The notes under the pieces: model-generated
What the model was told of the DNA's origin: nothing
Databases searched by the model: none
The model's input: the letters and a program-made list of their open reading frames with translations, nothing else
Made by a program: the position numbers and the translations under genes
In this document: in pieces, positions 45,751 through 53,565 of the stretch
How positions within the stretch are numbered: position 1 is the first letter of the stretch
Layout: each line of letters begins with the position of its first letter
NCBI GenBank assembly: GCA_017161075.1
Contig: CP046174.1
Location: 1,178,001 to 1,242,000, forward strand
DNA from: Erysipelotrichaceae bacterium 66202529
GTDB lineage: Bacteria > Bacillota_I > Bacilli_A > Erysipelotrichales > Erysipelotrichaceae
DNA length: 64,000 bases
Direction: 5' to 3'

Positions 45751-45830
45751 GTTTTTTATAGGATATTAAGCGTAATTATGTATATATTATTGTGTTTTGC
45801 ATAAGAATGTGACAATAATGTGATTTTTAC

Positions 45831-45859
45831 TTCCAAATAATGGAAATTACCTCTATAAT
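45831..45859 (+). promoter_or_regulatory. Promoter of the HTH-TPR regulator with palindrome
   Basis: A perfect TATAAT (45854-45859) is preceded at 17 bp by TTCCAA, which is part of the inverted repeat TTCCA-AATAA-TGGAA (45831-45845). A protein bound there would touch the -35 region, which suggests autoregulation or activation. Confidence 0.6.
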
Positions 45860-45908
45860 ATATGAGTAGTGTTACTACAATGAGTGAAGTTAAAGGTAGG
45901 GTACATAT

Positions 45909-46814
45909 ATGAACGTTAGTAGAGACAGATTATCAGTTATTGGAAAGCTGATCGGAATTTATAGAGAAGAACGGCGGAATAATACACAAAATGGTTTTAC
46001 GCTAAAGAAATTTTGTGAAGGTATTTGCAGTATTAACACATTGAAGAGTATAGAAGCAGGTGGTTTGAGTAGATCTGAGGATGTATACATTGAACTTTTA
46101 GGGAAACTTGATTTGAAGTTTGGCGAGTTTCCTGTGATTGATGAAAAGATAAATGAACTTATTCAAAGTATTTATAAGGATGTTGAATATTTTCATATAC
46201 AGTCTCTAGCGCATGAATGTAAAAGAGGTATAAGACTTTTAGAAAATGTTAAAGGATATGCTTATTATAGAGAAATTTATTTTATACTAAAGGATTTGTA
46301 TGACTATTATAAAGACGATATATTAATAGATGATAAACGCATATTTATCTATAAGTCATTAATTAAGAATAATGTATTTATTTGGGGAGATATTCTTAAA
46401 GTATTGTTATTTGCTAAATTGAAAATTGAATGTAAAACAAATTTAAATAAATATTATGAACTTATATCTGAATTGAATTTGTTTAATGTAAAGCTTAGTT
46501 GTCTAAAATTAAGTATTTTACATTATTATCTTGTTAGTGAAGAATACATAGAAATGAGTGCGTTGATAAGGGAACTTGAGCAATTATACAAAAAGAACAA
46601 AAATTATATAAGGTTAGCTGACGTCTATAATTATGAAATTATATTATATAGTTATGCTTCTAAAAAGCCGATTGATAATATCATAAATAAAGTAAATATC
46701 GTTATAAAGGAAAATGATTTACCAGATTTAAAAACATATGAATTGTATTCAAATATCGCTTCATACTATCATCATAAAAAAGATTTTGAGAAAGCATTGA
46801 GTATTATGAGATGA
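45909..46814 (+). CDS. HTH-TPR regulator of the RNPP/Rgg type, first part
   Basis: A 301-residue protein with an N-terminal Cro/C1-type helix-turn-helix (FTLKKFCEGICSINTLKSIE, about residues 33-52) and helical TPR-like repeats after it, the layout of peptide-sensing RNPP regulators (PlcR, Rgg, PrgX). Codons are strongly AT-rich compared with flanking genes. The frame stops at 46812-46814 exactly where a second frame opens (46811) that continues the helical domain, so it is either a split gene or a frameshifted longer protein. A small secreted-peptide gene lies downstream. Confidence 0.75.
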   Translation: MNVSRDRLSVIGKLIGIYREERRNNTQNGFTLKKFCEGICSINTLKSIEAGGLSRSEDVYIELLGKLDLKFGEFPVIDEKINELIQSIYKDVEYFHIQSLAHECKRGIRLLENVKGYAYYREIYFILKDLYDYYKDDILIDDKRIFIYKSLIKNNVFIWGDILKVLLFAKLKIECKTNLNKYYELISELNLFNVKLSCLKLSILHYYLVSEEYIEMSALIRELEQLYKKNKNYIRLADVYNYEIILYSYASKKPIDNIINKVNIVIKENDLPDLKTYELYSNIASYYHHKKDFEKALSIMR

Positions 46815-47152
46815 TGTTGGATTATTATGATTGTATTTTTATTCCACATTTAATTTATTTAGCCGATTGCCAAAATCATTTGAATTTACCGATTAAGTTA
46901 CCAAAAGTGAGTAAAGAAATATTGATTGGATATCCAATGGGCATTAGACTAATGTTTAAATATTTTACATTAGATGAATCTGTTCCAGATTTTGTAAAAC
47001 AAAACTTTATCATTAAAAGGATTTTGCCTAAAGTTAACGATGAGATTGATATAGATATTTTTAGATATGAATTGACAAGATTAGTCGAGCGGACAGGTCA
47101 TTATAAACTACTACATTTTTTTGAGAACTCAATAAACATGAAATGGAGTTGA
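46811..47152 (+). CDS. HTH-TPR regulator, C-terminal part in another frame
   Basis: A 113-residue frame that starts at an ATG overlapping the previous stop (ATGA) and reads like a continuation of the TPR domain (MMLDYYDCIFIPHLIYLADC). No ribosome binding site lies at the usual distance other than inside the upstream gene. Read together the two frames give about 414 residues, and a single base change near 46810 would join them. It could be a translationally coupled subunit, a -1 frameshift product, or a mutation. Confidence 0.6.
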   Translation: MMLDYYDCIFIPHLIYLADCQNHLNLPIKLPKVSKEILIGYPMGIRLMFKYFTLDESVPDFVKQNFIIKRILPKVNDEIDIDIFRYELTRLVERTGHYKLLHFFENSINMKWS

Positions 47153-47218
47153 TGGTTTTTTTTAAAATGTACACTAATAACGGTTTTTAAACATTATCGT
47201 TAACTTGAGCCTATTTCA

Positions 47219-47247
47219 TTGAGTTAAATCAAAGTTTATCATATTAT
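47219..47247 (+). promoter_or_regulatory. Promoter of the 41-aa peptide gene
   Basis: TTGAGT (47219-47224), 17-bp spacer, TATTAT (47242-47247). A palindromic ATATGCATAT (47264-47273) sits in the predicted 5' leader and could be an operator. Confidence 0.6.
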
Positions 47248-47301
47248 TTTCATGTCAGCGATGATATGCATATGATCTCTAGGATAATGTAGGCAAGAGT
47301 T

Positions 47302-47427
47302 ATGAAGAAAATATTAATAGCAGGTTTATGCAGTCTTGGCATAGCAAGTGCGTTCTTTTTCGCTACCGATTCAAATAAAAATACTATGATAGCTAGTGGT
47401 GGCGGGTACGTTAATGTAAAAATCTAA
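47302..47427 (+). CDS. 41-residue signal-peptide-like peptide, candidate pheromone precursor
   Basis: ATG at 47302 to TAA at 47425-47427. The product starts MKKILIAGLCSLGIASAFFF, a textbook signal sequence of two lysines and a hydrophobic core, and continues ATDSNKNTMIASGGGYVNVKI. Size and layout match precursors of RNPP pheromones such as PapR, with the active peptide expected in the C-terminal tail. It has its own promoter (47219-47247) and a strong terminator, and lies 150 bp after a RNPP-like regulator on the same strand. The weak RBS (AGGCAAGAG) and its function are uncertain. Confidence 0.7.
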   Translation: MKKILIAGLCSLGIASAFFFATDSNKNTMIASGGGYVNVKI

Positions 47428-47439
47428 TACTTGAAAACT

Positions 47440-47465
47440 ACTTCTTTTCATAAGAAGTTTTTTTC
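47440..47465 (+). terminator. Terminator of the peptide gene
   Basis: ACTTCTT-TTCAT-AAGAAGT (47440-47458) with TTTTTTC. Confidence 0.9.
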
Positions 47466-47549
47466 TTTTTATTCCTGAGTTGACGGTTTTCTTGAAAAAC
47501 GGCGATAATCGCAAAAATTTTTAATAAATGTCAACTTCCACAAAAAGGA

Positions 47550-47578
47550 TTGAATAACTGTACTATTTTTAGTATCAT
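47550..47578 (+). promoter_or_regulatory. Promoter of the structured RNA/ABC gene
   Basis: TTGAAT (47550-47555), 17-bp spacer, TATCAT (47573-47578). Confidence 0.6.
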
Positions 47579-47580
47579 AT

Positions 47581-47766
47581 GAGTGTCTTGAAGAGGGTGG
47601 GCTTCGGGACACCGGGGGTCACTTCGGTGATCAAATATATGGGTTTCGTATCAATTGAGATGGTGGAAATGGTCTTCCCCAAGCCCGTTTATTCTCATGT
47701 ACACTCTTAGTAAATTAACTGATACTGTTTACGAAATTGATGCGAGTTGGGGGATTTACAAAAATG
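47581..47766 (+). ncRNA. Candidate structured leader RNA (riboswitch-like)
   Basis: This stretch is far more G-rich than the AT-rich DNA before it and contains many nested complementary segments: GAGTGT/ACACTC (47581/47701), GGGCTT/AAGCCC (47599/47681), CACC/GGTG (47610/47662) and the tetraloop hairpin GGTCAC-TTCG-GTGATC (47617-47632). TCGTATCAATT (47646) can also pair with AATTGATGCGA (47735), giving an alternative fold. A terminator follows, then an ABC transporter gene. It matches no riboswitch consensus I know. A stand-alone ncRNA is the alternative. Confidence 0.6.
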
Positions 47767-47796
47767 GCAGCTTTGCTTGGCAAGGTTGCTTTTTTT
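47767..47796 (+). terminator. Intrinsic terminator between the RNA and the ABC gene
   Basis: GCAGCTTTGC (47767-47776), loop TTG, GCAAGGTTGC (47780-47789), with two G-U pairs, then seven T. It lies about 43 bp before the ABC start codon, as in transcriptional attenuators. Confidence 0.85.
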
Positions 47797-47838
47797 GTAT
47801 TCTTCAGATACACTAATATAGAATATGGAGAGATGCGC

Positions 47839-48894
47839 ATGAGTAAACTCAAATTAAAAAATATAACAAAGTCCTATGGTGAAATAAAAGCAGTACAGGA
47901 TTTTAATTTGGAGTTTCAAGAAAAAAGCTTTATTGTATTGGCAGGGCCATCAGGCTGCGGTAAAACTACACTGCTGCAGCTTGTCGCAGGATTCCTTACT
48001 CCGGATACAGGAGAAATTTATATTGATAATCAGCTTGTCAATCAAAAAGCGCCGTATGAGCGTAATATATCCATGGTATTTCATGAAGCTGCACTGTTTC
48101 CGCATATGAGTGTTTATGAAAATATTACATTTGGCCTTGCTCATAATGGAATGTCACAGCAAGACATGGATTATGAGGTCATACAGATATGTGAGCTGCT
48201 TGGAATCCGCGACTTATTAAAGCGTAAGGCAAAGGAATTGTCGGGCGGACAAAGGCAGCGTTGTGCTATTGCCCGAGCACTTGTGAGAAAGCCCTCTTTG
48301 TTTTTAATGGATGAACCTTTAAGCTCACTGGATGCCAGATTAAAAATGCAGCTTAGAATGGAGATAGCACAGCTGTATCAGCGAAATCATGCAACCTTTC
48401 TATATGTAACCCATGATCAGATGGAGGCTATGACATTAGCTGATACCCTGGTAATTATGAAGGATGGGAAGATTCAGCAACTGGGTAATCCGGTTGAAAT
48501 ATATCAAAACCCTATCAATTTGTTTACAGCTTCCTTTTTGGGACTATATGATATCAATGAATTCAGTGCCAGACTAGAGAAAGGAAATCTGATGATTCAG
48601 GAGCATAGGATTCCATGGACAGCTGAGCCTGTTGATTGTGACGTTATTCTGGCAGTGCGCTGTGAGCATATTATAGAAGTTCGCAATGGCGGGATATTGG
48701 GACATATTATGCTGGTTGAACAGTCTGGTGAACAAATATATTACCATATTCAGTGTATGTATGGGATTGTTATAATGAAAGGGGATATTACCTGTATTTA
48801 TAAACGTATGGATACTATACAATTCTGGTTTGCATGGGAGTATGCTTTTCTGTTTGATGCAAACACACAATTGCGTATACATAAAGCAGTCTAA
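47839..48894 (+). CDS. ABC transporter ATP-binding protein, PotA/UgpC/FbpC type
   Basis: A 351-residue importer ATPase. Walker A GPSGCGKTT, signature LSGGQRQRCAIARALV, Walker B SLFLMDEPLSSLDA and switch VTHDQMEAM are intact; the C-terminal 110 residues form a MOP/TOBE-like regulatory domain. No permease or binding protein lies beside it, so it either serves a remote transporter or is shared between several. The long open frame begins upstream within the terminator, but GGAGAG places the start at 47839. The leader RNA probably regulates it. Confidence 0.87.
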   Translation: MSKLKLKNITKSYGEIKAVQDFNLEFQEKSFIVLAGPSGCGKTTLLQLVAGFLTPDTGEIYIDNQLVNQKAPYERNISMVFHEAALFPHMSVYENITFGLAHNGMSQQDMDYEVIQICELLGIRDLLKRKAKELSGGQRQRCAIARALVRKPSLFLMDEPLSSLDARLKMQLRMEIAQLYQRNHATFLYVTHDQMEAMTLADTLVIMKDGKIQQLGNPVEIYQNPINLFTASFLGLYDINEFSARLEKGNLMIQEHRIPWTAEPVDCDVILAVRCEHIIEVRNGGILGHIMLVEQSGEQIYYHIQCMYGIVIMKGDITCIYKRMDTIQFWFAWEYAFLFDANTQLRIHKAV

Positions 48895-48931
48895 AGGATA
48901 GGTGATTCTTATATTTTTAATCAACTATAAA

Positions 48932-48991
48932 AAGAGATTTCTTATACTACTTTGTTTAAATGACAATGGTATTGGAAATCTCTTGTTTTTT
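48932..48991 (+). terminator. Terminator of the ABC ATPase gene
   Basis: AAGAGATTTC (48932-48941) pairs perfectly with GAAATCTCTT (48975-48984), with a 33-nt loop and a T-run. Confidence 0.75.
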
Positions 48992-49043
48992 ATGTCGGAA
49001 TAAGCATCCTCTTTATTGATAATAGCTTTCCTTTTGATTTGTA

Positions 49044-49073
49044 CAAAAAAAGATTCCCTTAGGAACCTTCTTT
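49044..49073 (-). terminator. Terminator of tRNA-Ala
   Basis: On the minus strand GGTTCC-TAAG-GGAATC is followed by TTTTTTT. Confidence 0.75.
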
Positions 49074-49082
49074 GATCTATCA

Positions 49083-49158
49083 TGGTGGAGCGTATCGGGA
49101 TCGAACCGATGACCCCCTGCGTGCAAAGCAGGTGCTCTCCCAGCTGAGCTAACACCCC
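49083..49158 (-). tRNA. tRNA-Ala (anticodon TGC)
   Basis: On the minus strand a 76-nt cloverleaf begins GGGGTGTTAGCTCAGCTGGG. The anticodon stem is CCTGC/GCAGG with loop TTTGCAC (anticodon TGC), the T arm carries GGTTCGATCCC, and the 3' end is ACGCTCC-A-CCA with encoded CCA. Confidence 0.96.
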
Positions 49159-49175
49159 ATCTCGAATGCTTAAAT

Positions 49176-49205
49176 AATATACCATGCAGGGGGTCATTTT
49201 GTCAA
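49176..49205 (-). promoter_or_regulatory. Promoter of tRNA-Ala
   Basis: On the minus strand TTGACA (49200-49205), 18-bp spacer, TATATT (49176-49181). Confidence 0.85.
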
Positions 49206-49388
49206 TGACTTTTTACGATTTTTATAAAATAAATGAAAGAATTAAGAAGGTTATGCCAATTCATCGTTATATGATGAGAAATAAATATTATGTATAGTTT
49301 GTATTTAATATAATTTAGGATTTTCACAATTTCGAAACGTATGTATAAGCGTAAAGCATACATATACATGTGAAAGAAAGTAAAAAAT

Positions 49389-50398
49389 ATGCTTGTAAAT
49401 CATGGAACAGAGAAGAAAAAGGTACAAGAAGAGGAAATGAACGAAATACTGGATTATGATAACGATGTGTTCTTTAAATTTGCTCTTGGTACAGAGGATG
49501 AGGATTCTGCTTTTATCCGTAACACCATTATTGAACGCGTAATAGGGATTCATCCTAAGGAAAGCACAGTATTGAATCGAATCTGGATCCCGCAATTCTC
49601 AGAAGAAAGAAAATTGTTTTAGATGTTCATGTGAAGGATTGTGATGGAAGGGAATATGACATTGAAATGCAAACAACCTATTCGAAAAAATCCGAAATGA
49701 AGCGTTTTGAGTTTTATGGAGCTAGGATGCTGTCTAACCAGGTAATCAGTGGAGGTAAGTATCAGAATCTGCTTCCGGTGTTTCAGATTATTTTCATAGA
49801 TTCTTATGCAGAACATTCCAGAAGGCTGATTGACAGCTATCAGATGAGAAATGAGCAGGGAGCAGTAGAAAGCTCTCATCCTTTAATGAAAAGAATTTAC
49901 ATATATCTGCCGGAAATCGATGTGATTGCCAGAAAAAAGGGCTTTGCGAATATGACGGATTTTGAACAGCTGTGTTTGGTTCTGCCCTCTGGGTATTTGT
50001 TTAAAAATAATGACAGTGATGGTATACTAAAAACAGATAAAAGGCTGGTGAAGAAGGTCATGCCCAAAGGGTACCAAGTGGAGAAGTATAAAAAATTTCA
50101 GGATGATAAAGACCTCTGGTCAATAGCAATGTCTGCACAGATCCAGGCACAGCGCGAGAAAAATGCTATTATTGATAGCTTTGATGAAGGCTTAAAGGAA
50201 GGTTTAAAGGAAGGTGAAGTAAAGGGCTTAAAGCAAGGTAAAAAAGAGCTGCTACAGGAATTGGTGCAGATGAAGTTCGGTGTTGATGCGCAAGCATGGA
50301 TTGATAAACTAAGCATAGAACAGCTTACTATCGTTTCAAAAAAGATTCTTGACTGCAAGACCTTTGAGGAATTAAAAAAACAAATCGACATGTTTTAA
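49389..50398 (+). pseudogene. Rpn/PD-(D/E)XK transposase-family gene with a -1 frameshift
   Basis: The first frame (49389-49622) carries the family start, NDVFFKFALGTEDEDS; the second (to 50398) continues with VKDCDGREYDIEMQTTY, the nuclease core, and ends in repeated EGLKEG/GLKQGKK motifs. The frames should meet at SEERK-IVLDV near 49613-49618, where a run of four A (five expected) explains the break. Rpn proteins are recombination-promoting nucleases, often multicopy. It may be a mutation, a sequencing error in the A-run or a programmed frameshift. Confidence 0.82.
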
Positions 50399-50782
50399 TT
50401 TAAGAGCTGAGTCTCAAAAATCATAAGGTATGCAGCGATTTGGCATTTACCATGCTGTAGGTCAGACTTATTCAATAATCGCTTATCATATGTAGTCCAC
50501 GTTTAGGATGTAATACGAAATACTGCTTTTCAGATTATGTCTTGCATGATAAGCCATATAAATCAATCATCAAACAACCTGCTGATATGCATTCATGTTA
50601 ATATCAGCATTTTTAACATATGAAAAAGAATGATAAATAGACTGCAAATATACACTTCGCACATATAAAATCTACCAAAAGCAGACGCTTTATACAGCCA
50701 TTCTATAAGGATATATGTCCGTAAAAAGAATAGGGGATTGCAAGCAGTTAAGAAATCGTCTAAAATATAAGAAAACTTTTTT
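50399..50782. other. Gene-free spacer
   Basis: About 380 bp with no credible reading frame. Its only clear element is the terminator at 50580-50614. Confidence 0.5.
50580..50614 (+). terminator. Terminator downstream of the Rpn gene
   Basis: TGCTGATAT (50580-50588) pairs perfectly with ATATCAGCA (50601-50609), then TTTTT. Confidence 0.85.
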
Positions 50783-50797
50783 GAGGGGTGATTGTAT

Positions 50798-51487
50798 ATG
50801 AAAATAGCAAAAGAGGCACTGCGTCTCAGCTTTCCTGTCATGGTTGGCTATGTCTTTTTGGGAATTGCATTCGGTATTCTTTGTCAGCAGCAGGGCTACT
50901 CAATGCTCTGGGCGTTTCTTATCAGTCTCAGTGTTTATGCCGGAAGCATGCAGTTTGTATTACTGACGTTTTTCCATGCCGGCTTTTCCCTGCTGGAGGT
51001 GGCTCTTGTGACCCTGACCGTGAATGCACGGCAGTTGTTTTATGGTCTTTCCTTTTTGAAATGCTTTCCCGCGATGGGAAAAAAGCGCTGGTATATGATG
51101 TTTTCGTTAACTGATGAAACCTATTCCCTATTATGTGCAATACCAGACCGGGAAAGTCGGGAGGGAAAGCAGCTAATGTTCTGCGTATCGCTTTTTGACC
51201 AGTTATACTGGATTGCGGGTTCTGTTCTGGGAGCGAGTATTGGTTCTATGCTTTCCTTCGATACCACCGGGATCGACTTTGCCATGACTGCTTTATTTAC
51301 TGTTATCTTCGTTGAACAGTGGCTGTCGGCAAAAAAACATGGAGCTGTCTACCTGGCGGTTGCGGCGATCCTTATCTCTGCAGTCGTTTTCCAGCTTACC
51401 AATTTCCTGCTGCCTGCTTTGATATTACTTGTAATTCTGCTTGTTATTTTTCAGGATAAAGTGGAAGGAAAGGGGGATGCTTCATGA
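50798..51487 (+). CDS. azlC: AzlC-family branched-chain amino acid exporter subunit
   Basis: A 229-residue protein with about six to seven hydrophobic helices. FPVMVGYVFLGIAFGILCQQ and SLSVYAGSMQFVLL, followed by TLTVNARQLFYGLSF, are the AzlC signature. With AzlD it forms an exporter of branched-chain or related amino acids. RBS GAGGGGTG. Its stop overlaps the azlD start (ATGA), so the two are translationally coupled. Confidence 0.92.
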   Translation: MKIAKEALRLSFPVMVGYVFLGIAFGILCQQQGYSMLWAFLISLSVYAGSMQFVLLTFFHAGFSLLEVALVTLTVNARQLFYGLSFLKCFPAMGKKRWYMMFSLTDETYSLLCAIPDRESREGKQLMFCVSLFDQLYWIAGSVLGASIGSMLSFDTTGIDFAMTALFTVIFVEQWLSAKKHGAVYLAVAAILISAVVFQLTNFLLPALILLVILLVIFQDKVEGKGDAS

Positions 51488-51816
51488 TTACTTCTGTAGA
51501 GACACTGATAATTATCGCAGTTGCGGCTGTCTGTACCTTTCTTACCCGTGCCCTGCCGTTTATGATATTTAAGAATGCGGAGGCTCTGCCAAAGAAAATC
51601 GTATATCTTGGCAAGGTGCTCCCCATGGCAATCATGCTCTGTCTGATTGTTTACTGTGTCCGCAATACGGCATTTTTGCAATACCCCTATGGTTTGCCGG
51701 AGCTGCTTGGAATTGCTGGGGTTGTCGTTCTGCATTTGTGGAAACGCAACAATATGATCAGTATCATAGGCGGAACGCTGCTTTATATGGTATTGGTACA
51801 ACTGGTTTTTGTATAA
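51484..51816 (+). CDS. azlD: AzlD-family branched-chain amino acid exporter subunit
   Basis: A 110-residue protein with four hydrophobic segments. CTFLTRALPFMIF near the N-terminus and the central KVLPMAIMLCLIVY are typical of AzlD. It is the small partner of AzlC. Confidence 0.92.
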   Translation: MITSVETLIIIAVAAVCTFLTRALPFMIFKNAEALPKKIVYLGKVLPMAIMLCLIVYCVRNTAFLQYPYGLPELLGIAGVVVLHLWKRNNMISIIGGTLLYMVLVQLVFV

Positions 51817-51841
51817 TGTTGAAAATTTTTTCTGAAACTTA

Positions 51842-51870
51842 TTGCTTTTTTTTGAAACATTGCTTATAAT
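51842..51870 (+). promoter_or_regulatory. Promoter of the asparagine synthase gene
   Basis: TTGCTT (51842-51847), 17-bp spacer, perfect TATAAT (51865-51870). Confidence 0.75.
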
Positions 51871-51889
51871 ACCTAACTATAAGGACAAG

Positions 51890-51933
51890 GGTGTTCTTGT
51901 ACAGGAGATAATCTGTGCAGGGACGCCTTTTTT
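51890..51933 (+). terminator. Leader terminator/attenuator ahead of the asparagine synthase gene
   Basis: GGTGTTCTTGTACAG (51890-51904) pairs at all 15 positions, some G-U, with CTGTGCAGGGACGCC (51913-51927), then TTTTTT. It starts only about 15 nt after the predicted transcription start and ends 22 nt before the gene, so most transcripts would stop here unless something opens it. Confidence 0.8.
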
Positions 51934-51954
51934 CTGTGAAAGGGAGTGCGTGTA

Positions 51955-53541
51955 ATGTGTGGATTTATGTATGTGGCGGATTCCGAACTGAAGCTGTCCG
52001 TATTTGAAAAGGAATTTGAGCGTATTGCCTACCGCGGACCGGATATGCATCGGGTAGAAGTCAGTAACACCGGCATTATGGGCTTTCACCGCCTGGCTAT
52101 TATGGGAGTGGAGGAAAGCGGAATGCAGCCGATGCATCTGGAGGGAAAGCAGGTGGTATGCAATGGTGAAGTCTATAATTTCCGCAGGCTGCGGGAAGAG
52201 CTGCGAAAAAAGGGCTATTCTTTTTCCTCTCAAAGTGATTGTGAGGTGCTGCTTCCATTGTATGAGTGCTATGGAACAGCGATGTTCTCCATGCTGGATG
52301 CGGAATTTGCCTGTGTAATTGAAGATCGTACAAACGGAAGAATTATTGCCGCAAGAGACCCCATCGGTATCCGTCCCATGTTTTACGGGTTCTGTAAAAC
52401 GAATGGTGCGATAGCATTCGCAAGTGAGGCAAAGGCACTGCATACCCTGTGTGCTGAGGTATTGCCCTTTCCTGTGGGAAGCTATTATGATAGCGGTAAA
52501 TTTGTTTCCTATTGCAAGCCATGGGAGGTAAAGGAAAAACCGCTAACGGATATGACAGCCGCCGTAACCAAAATTCGCAGCCTGCTGGAAGCCGGTGTTA
52601 TAAAGCGTCTGGATGCAGATGTCCCTGTCGGCTTTTTGCTGAGTGGAGGTCTGGACAGCTCTTTGGTTTGTGCGATTGCGGCACGTCATCAGAAAACACC
52701 GATTCAGACCTTTGCAATCGGTATGGACAGCGATCCAATTGATCTTCGCTATGCCCGTGAGGCTGCAGACTATATAGGAAGCGATCATCATGAGTTTCAT
52801 ATGACGATTACAGAGGTGATAGAAGCGCTGCCAAATCTTATCCGCATATTGGAAACCTATGATATAACGACCATCCGTGCCTCACTTGGAATGTATCTGC
52901 TCTGTGAGAAAATCAAAGCGTCCAGTGATGTCAAGGTGCTGTTAACCGGTGAAATCAGCGATGAGCTGTTCGGATACAAATATACAGATTTTGCGCCGGA
53001 TGCGGAAAGCTTTCAGCGGGAAAGTGAAAAGCGCATAAAGGAATTGTATATGTATGATGTGTTACGGGCTGACCGCTGTATCAGTGCAAATGCACTGGAG
53101 GCAAGAGTTCCGTTTGGAGATCTTGCATTTGTCAGACATGTTATGCGGCTGGATCCTGCTATGAAAATGAATACGTATGGGAAGGGAAAATATCTTCTTC
53201 GCAAAGCCTTTGCCGGCAAGTATTTACCGGAAACGATTCTGATGCGTGAAAAAGCAGCCTTTTCCGATGCAGTGGGACATTCCATGGTAAATGAGCTGCA
53301 GGCCTATGCACAAAAGCTGTACAGCGACGAGGATTTGATAAGAGGGCAAGAGCGCTATGCCTATCACGAACCGCCAATTTCCAAGGAAAGTCTTTTATAC
53401 CGTGACTTGTTTGAGCAGTTTTATCCGAAGCGGGCAAACTGGATCAAGGGCTTTTGGATGCCAAATCAGGAATGGGCTGGCTGTCAGGTAAAGGATCCAA
53501 GCGCCAGAGTATTAAGCAATTACGGAGAAAGCGGCAAATAA
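51955..53541 (+). CDS. asnB: Asparagine synthase, glutamine-hydrolysing
   Basis: A 528-residue two-domain enzyme making asparagine from aspartate, glutamine and ATP. The start ATG TGT exposes the nucleophile Cys2 of the class II glutaminase (MCGFMYVAD, RGPD), and the synthase domain has the pyrophosphate loop FLLSGGLDSSLV and TGEISDELFGY. This settles 51955 as the start over the upstream ATG/GTG codons. Single gene behind a leader terminator. A hairpin shared with the convergent LysR gene ends it. Confidence 0.93.
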   Translation: MCGFMYVADSELKLSVFEKEFERIAYRGPDMHRVEVSNTGIMGFHRLAIMGVEESGMQPMHLEGKQVVCNGEVYNFRRLREELRKKGYSFSSQSDCEVLLPLYECYGTAMFSMLDAEFACVIEDRTNGRIIAARDPIGIRPMFYGFCKTNGAIAFASEAKALHTLCAEVLPFPVGSYYDSGKFVSYCKPWEVKEKPLTDMTAAVTKIRSLLEAGVIKRLDADVPVGFLLSGGLDSSLVCAIAARHQKTPIQTFAIGMDSDPIDLRYAREAADYIGSDHHEFHMTITEVIEALPNLIRILETYDITTIRASLGMYLLCEKIKASSDVKVLLTGEISDELFGYKYTDFAPDAESFQRESEKRIKELYMYDVLRADRCISANALEARVPFGDLAFVRHVMRLDPAMKMNTYGKGKYLLRKAFAGKYLPETILMREKAAFSDAVGHSMVNELQAYAQKLYSDEDLIRGQERYAYHEPPISKESLLYRDLFEQFYPKRANWIKGFWMPNQEWAGCQVKDPSARVLSNYGESGK

Positions 53542-53544
53542 AAA

Positions 53545-53565
53545 GCCATAAAATTATGGCCTTTG
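53545..53565. terminator. Bidirectional terminator, asnB/LysR
   Basis: GCCATAA-AA-TTATGGC (53545-53560) with A-rich and T-rich flanks; it overlaps the stop codon of the minus-strand gene. Confidence 0.75.

Noticed and set aside
47581..47706. Idea that the RNA is a T-box, SAM, TPP or c-di-GMP riboswitch
   Set aside because: None of the conserved core sequences of these classes (such as the T-box TGG-containing bulge, CTGAGA of TPP or the c-di-GMP GNRA receptor) could be found.
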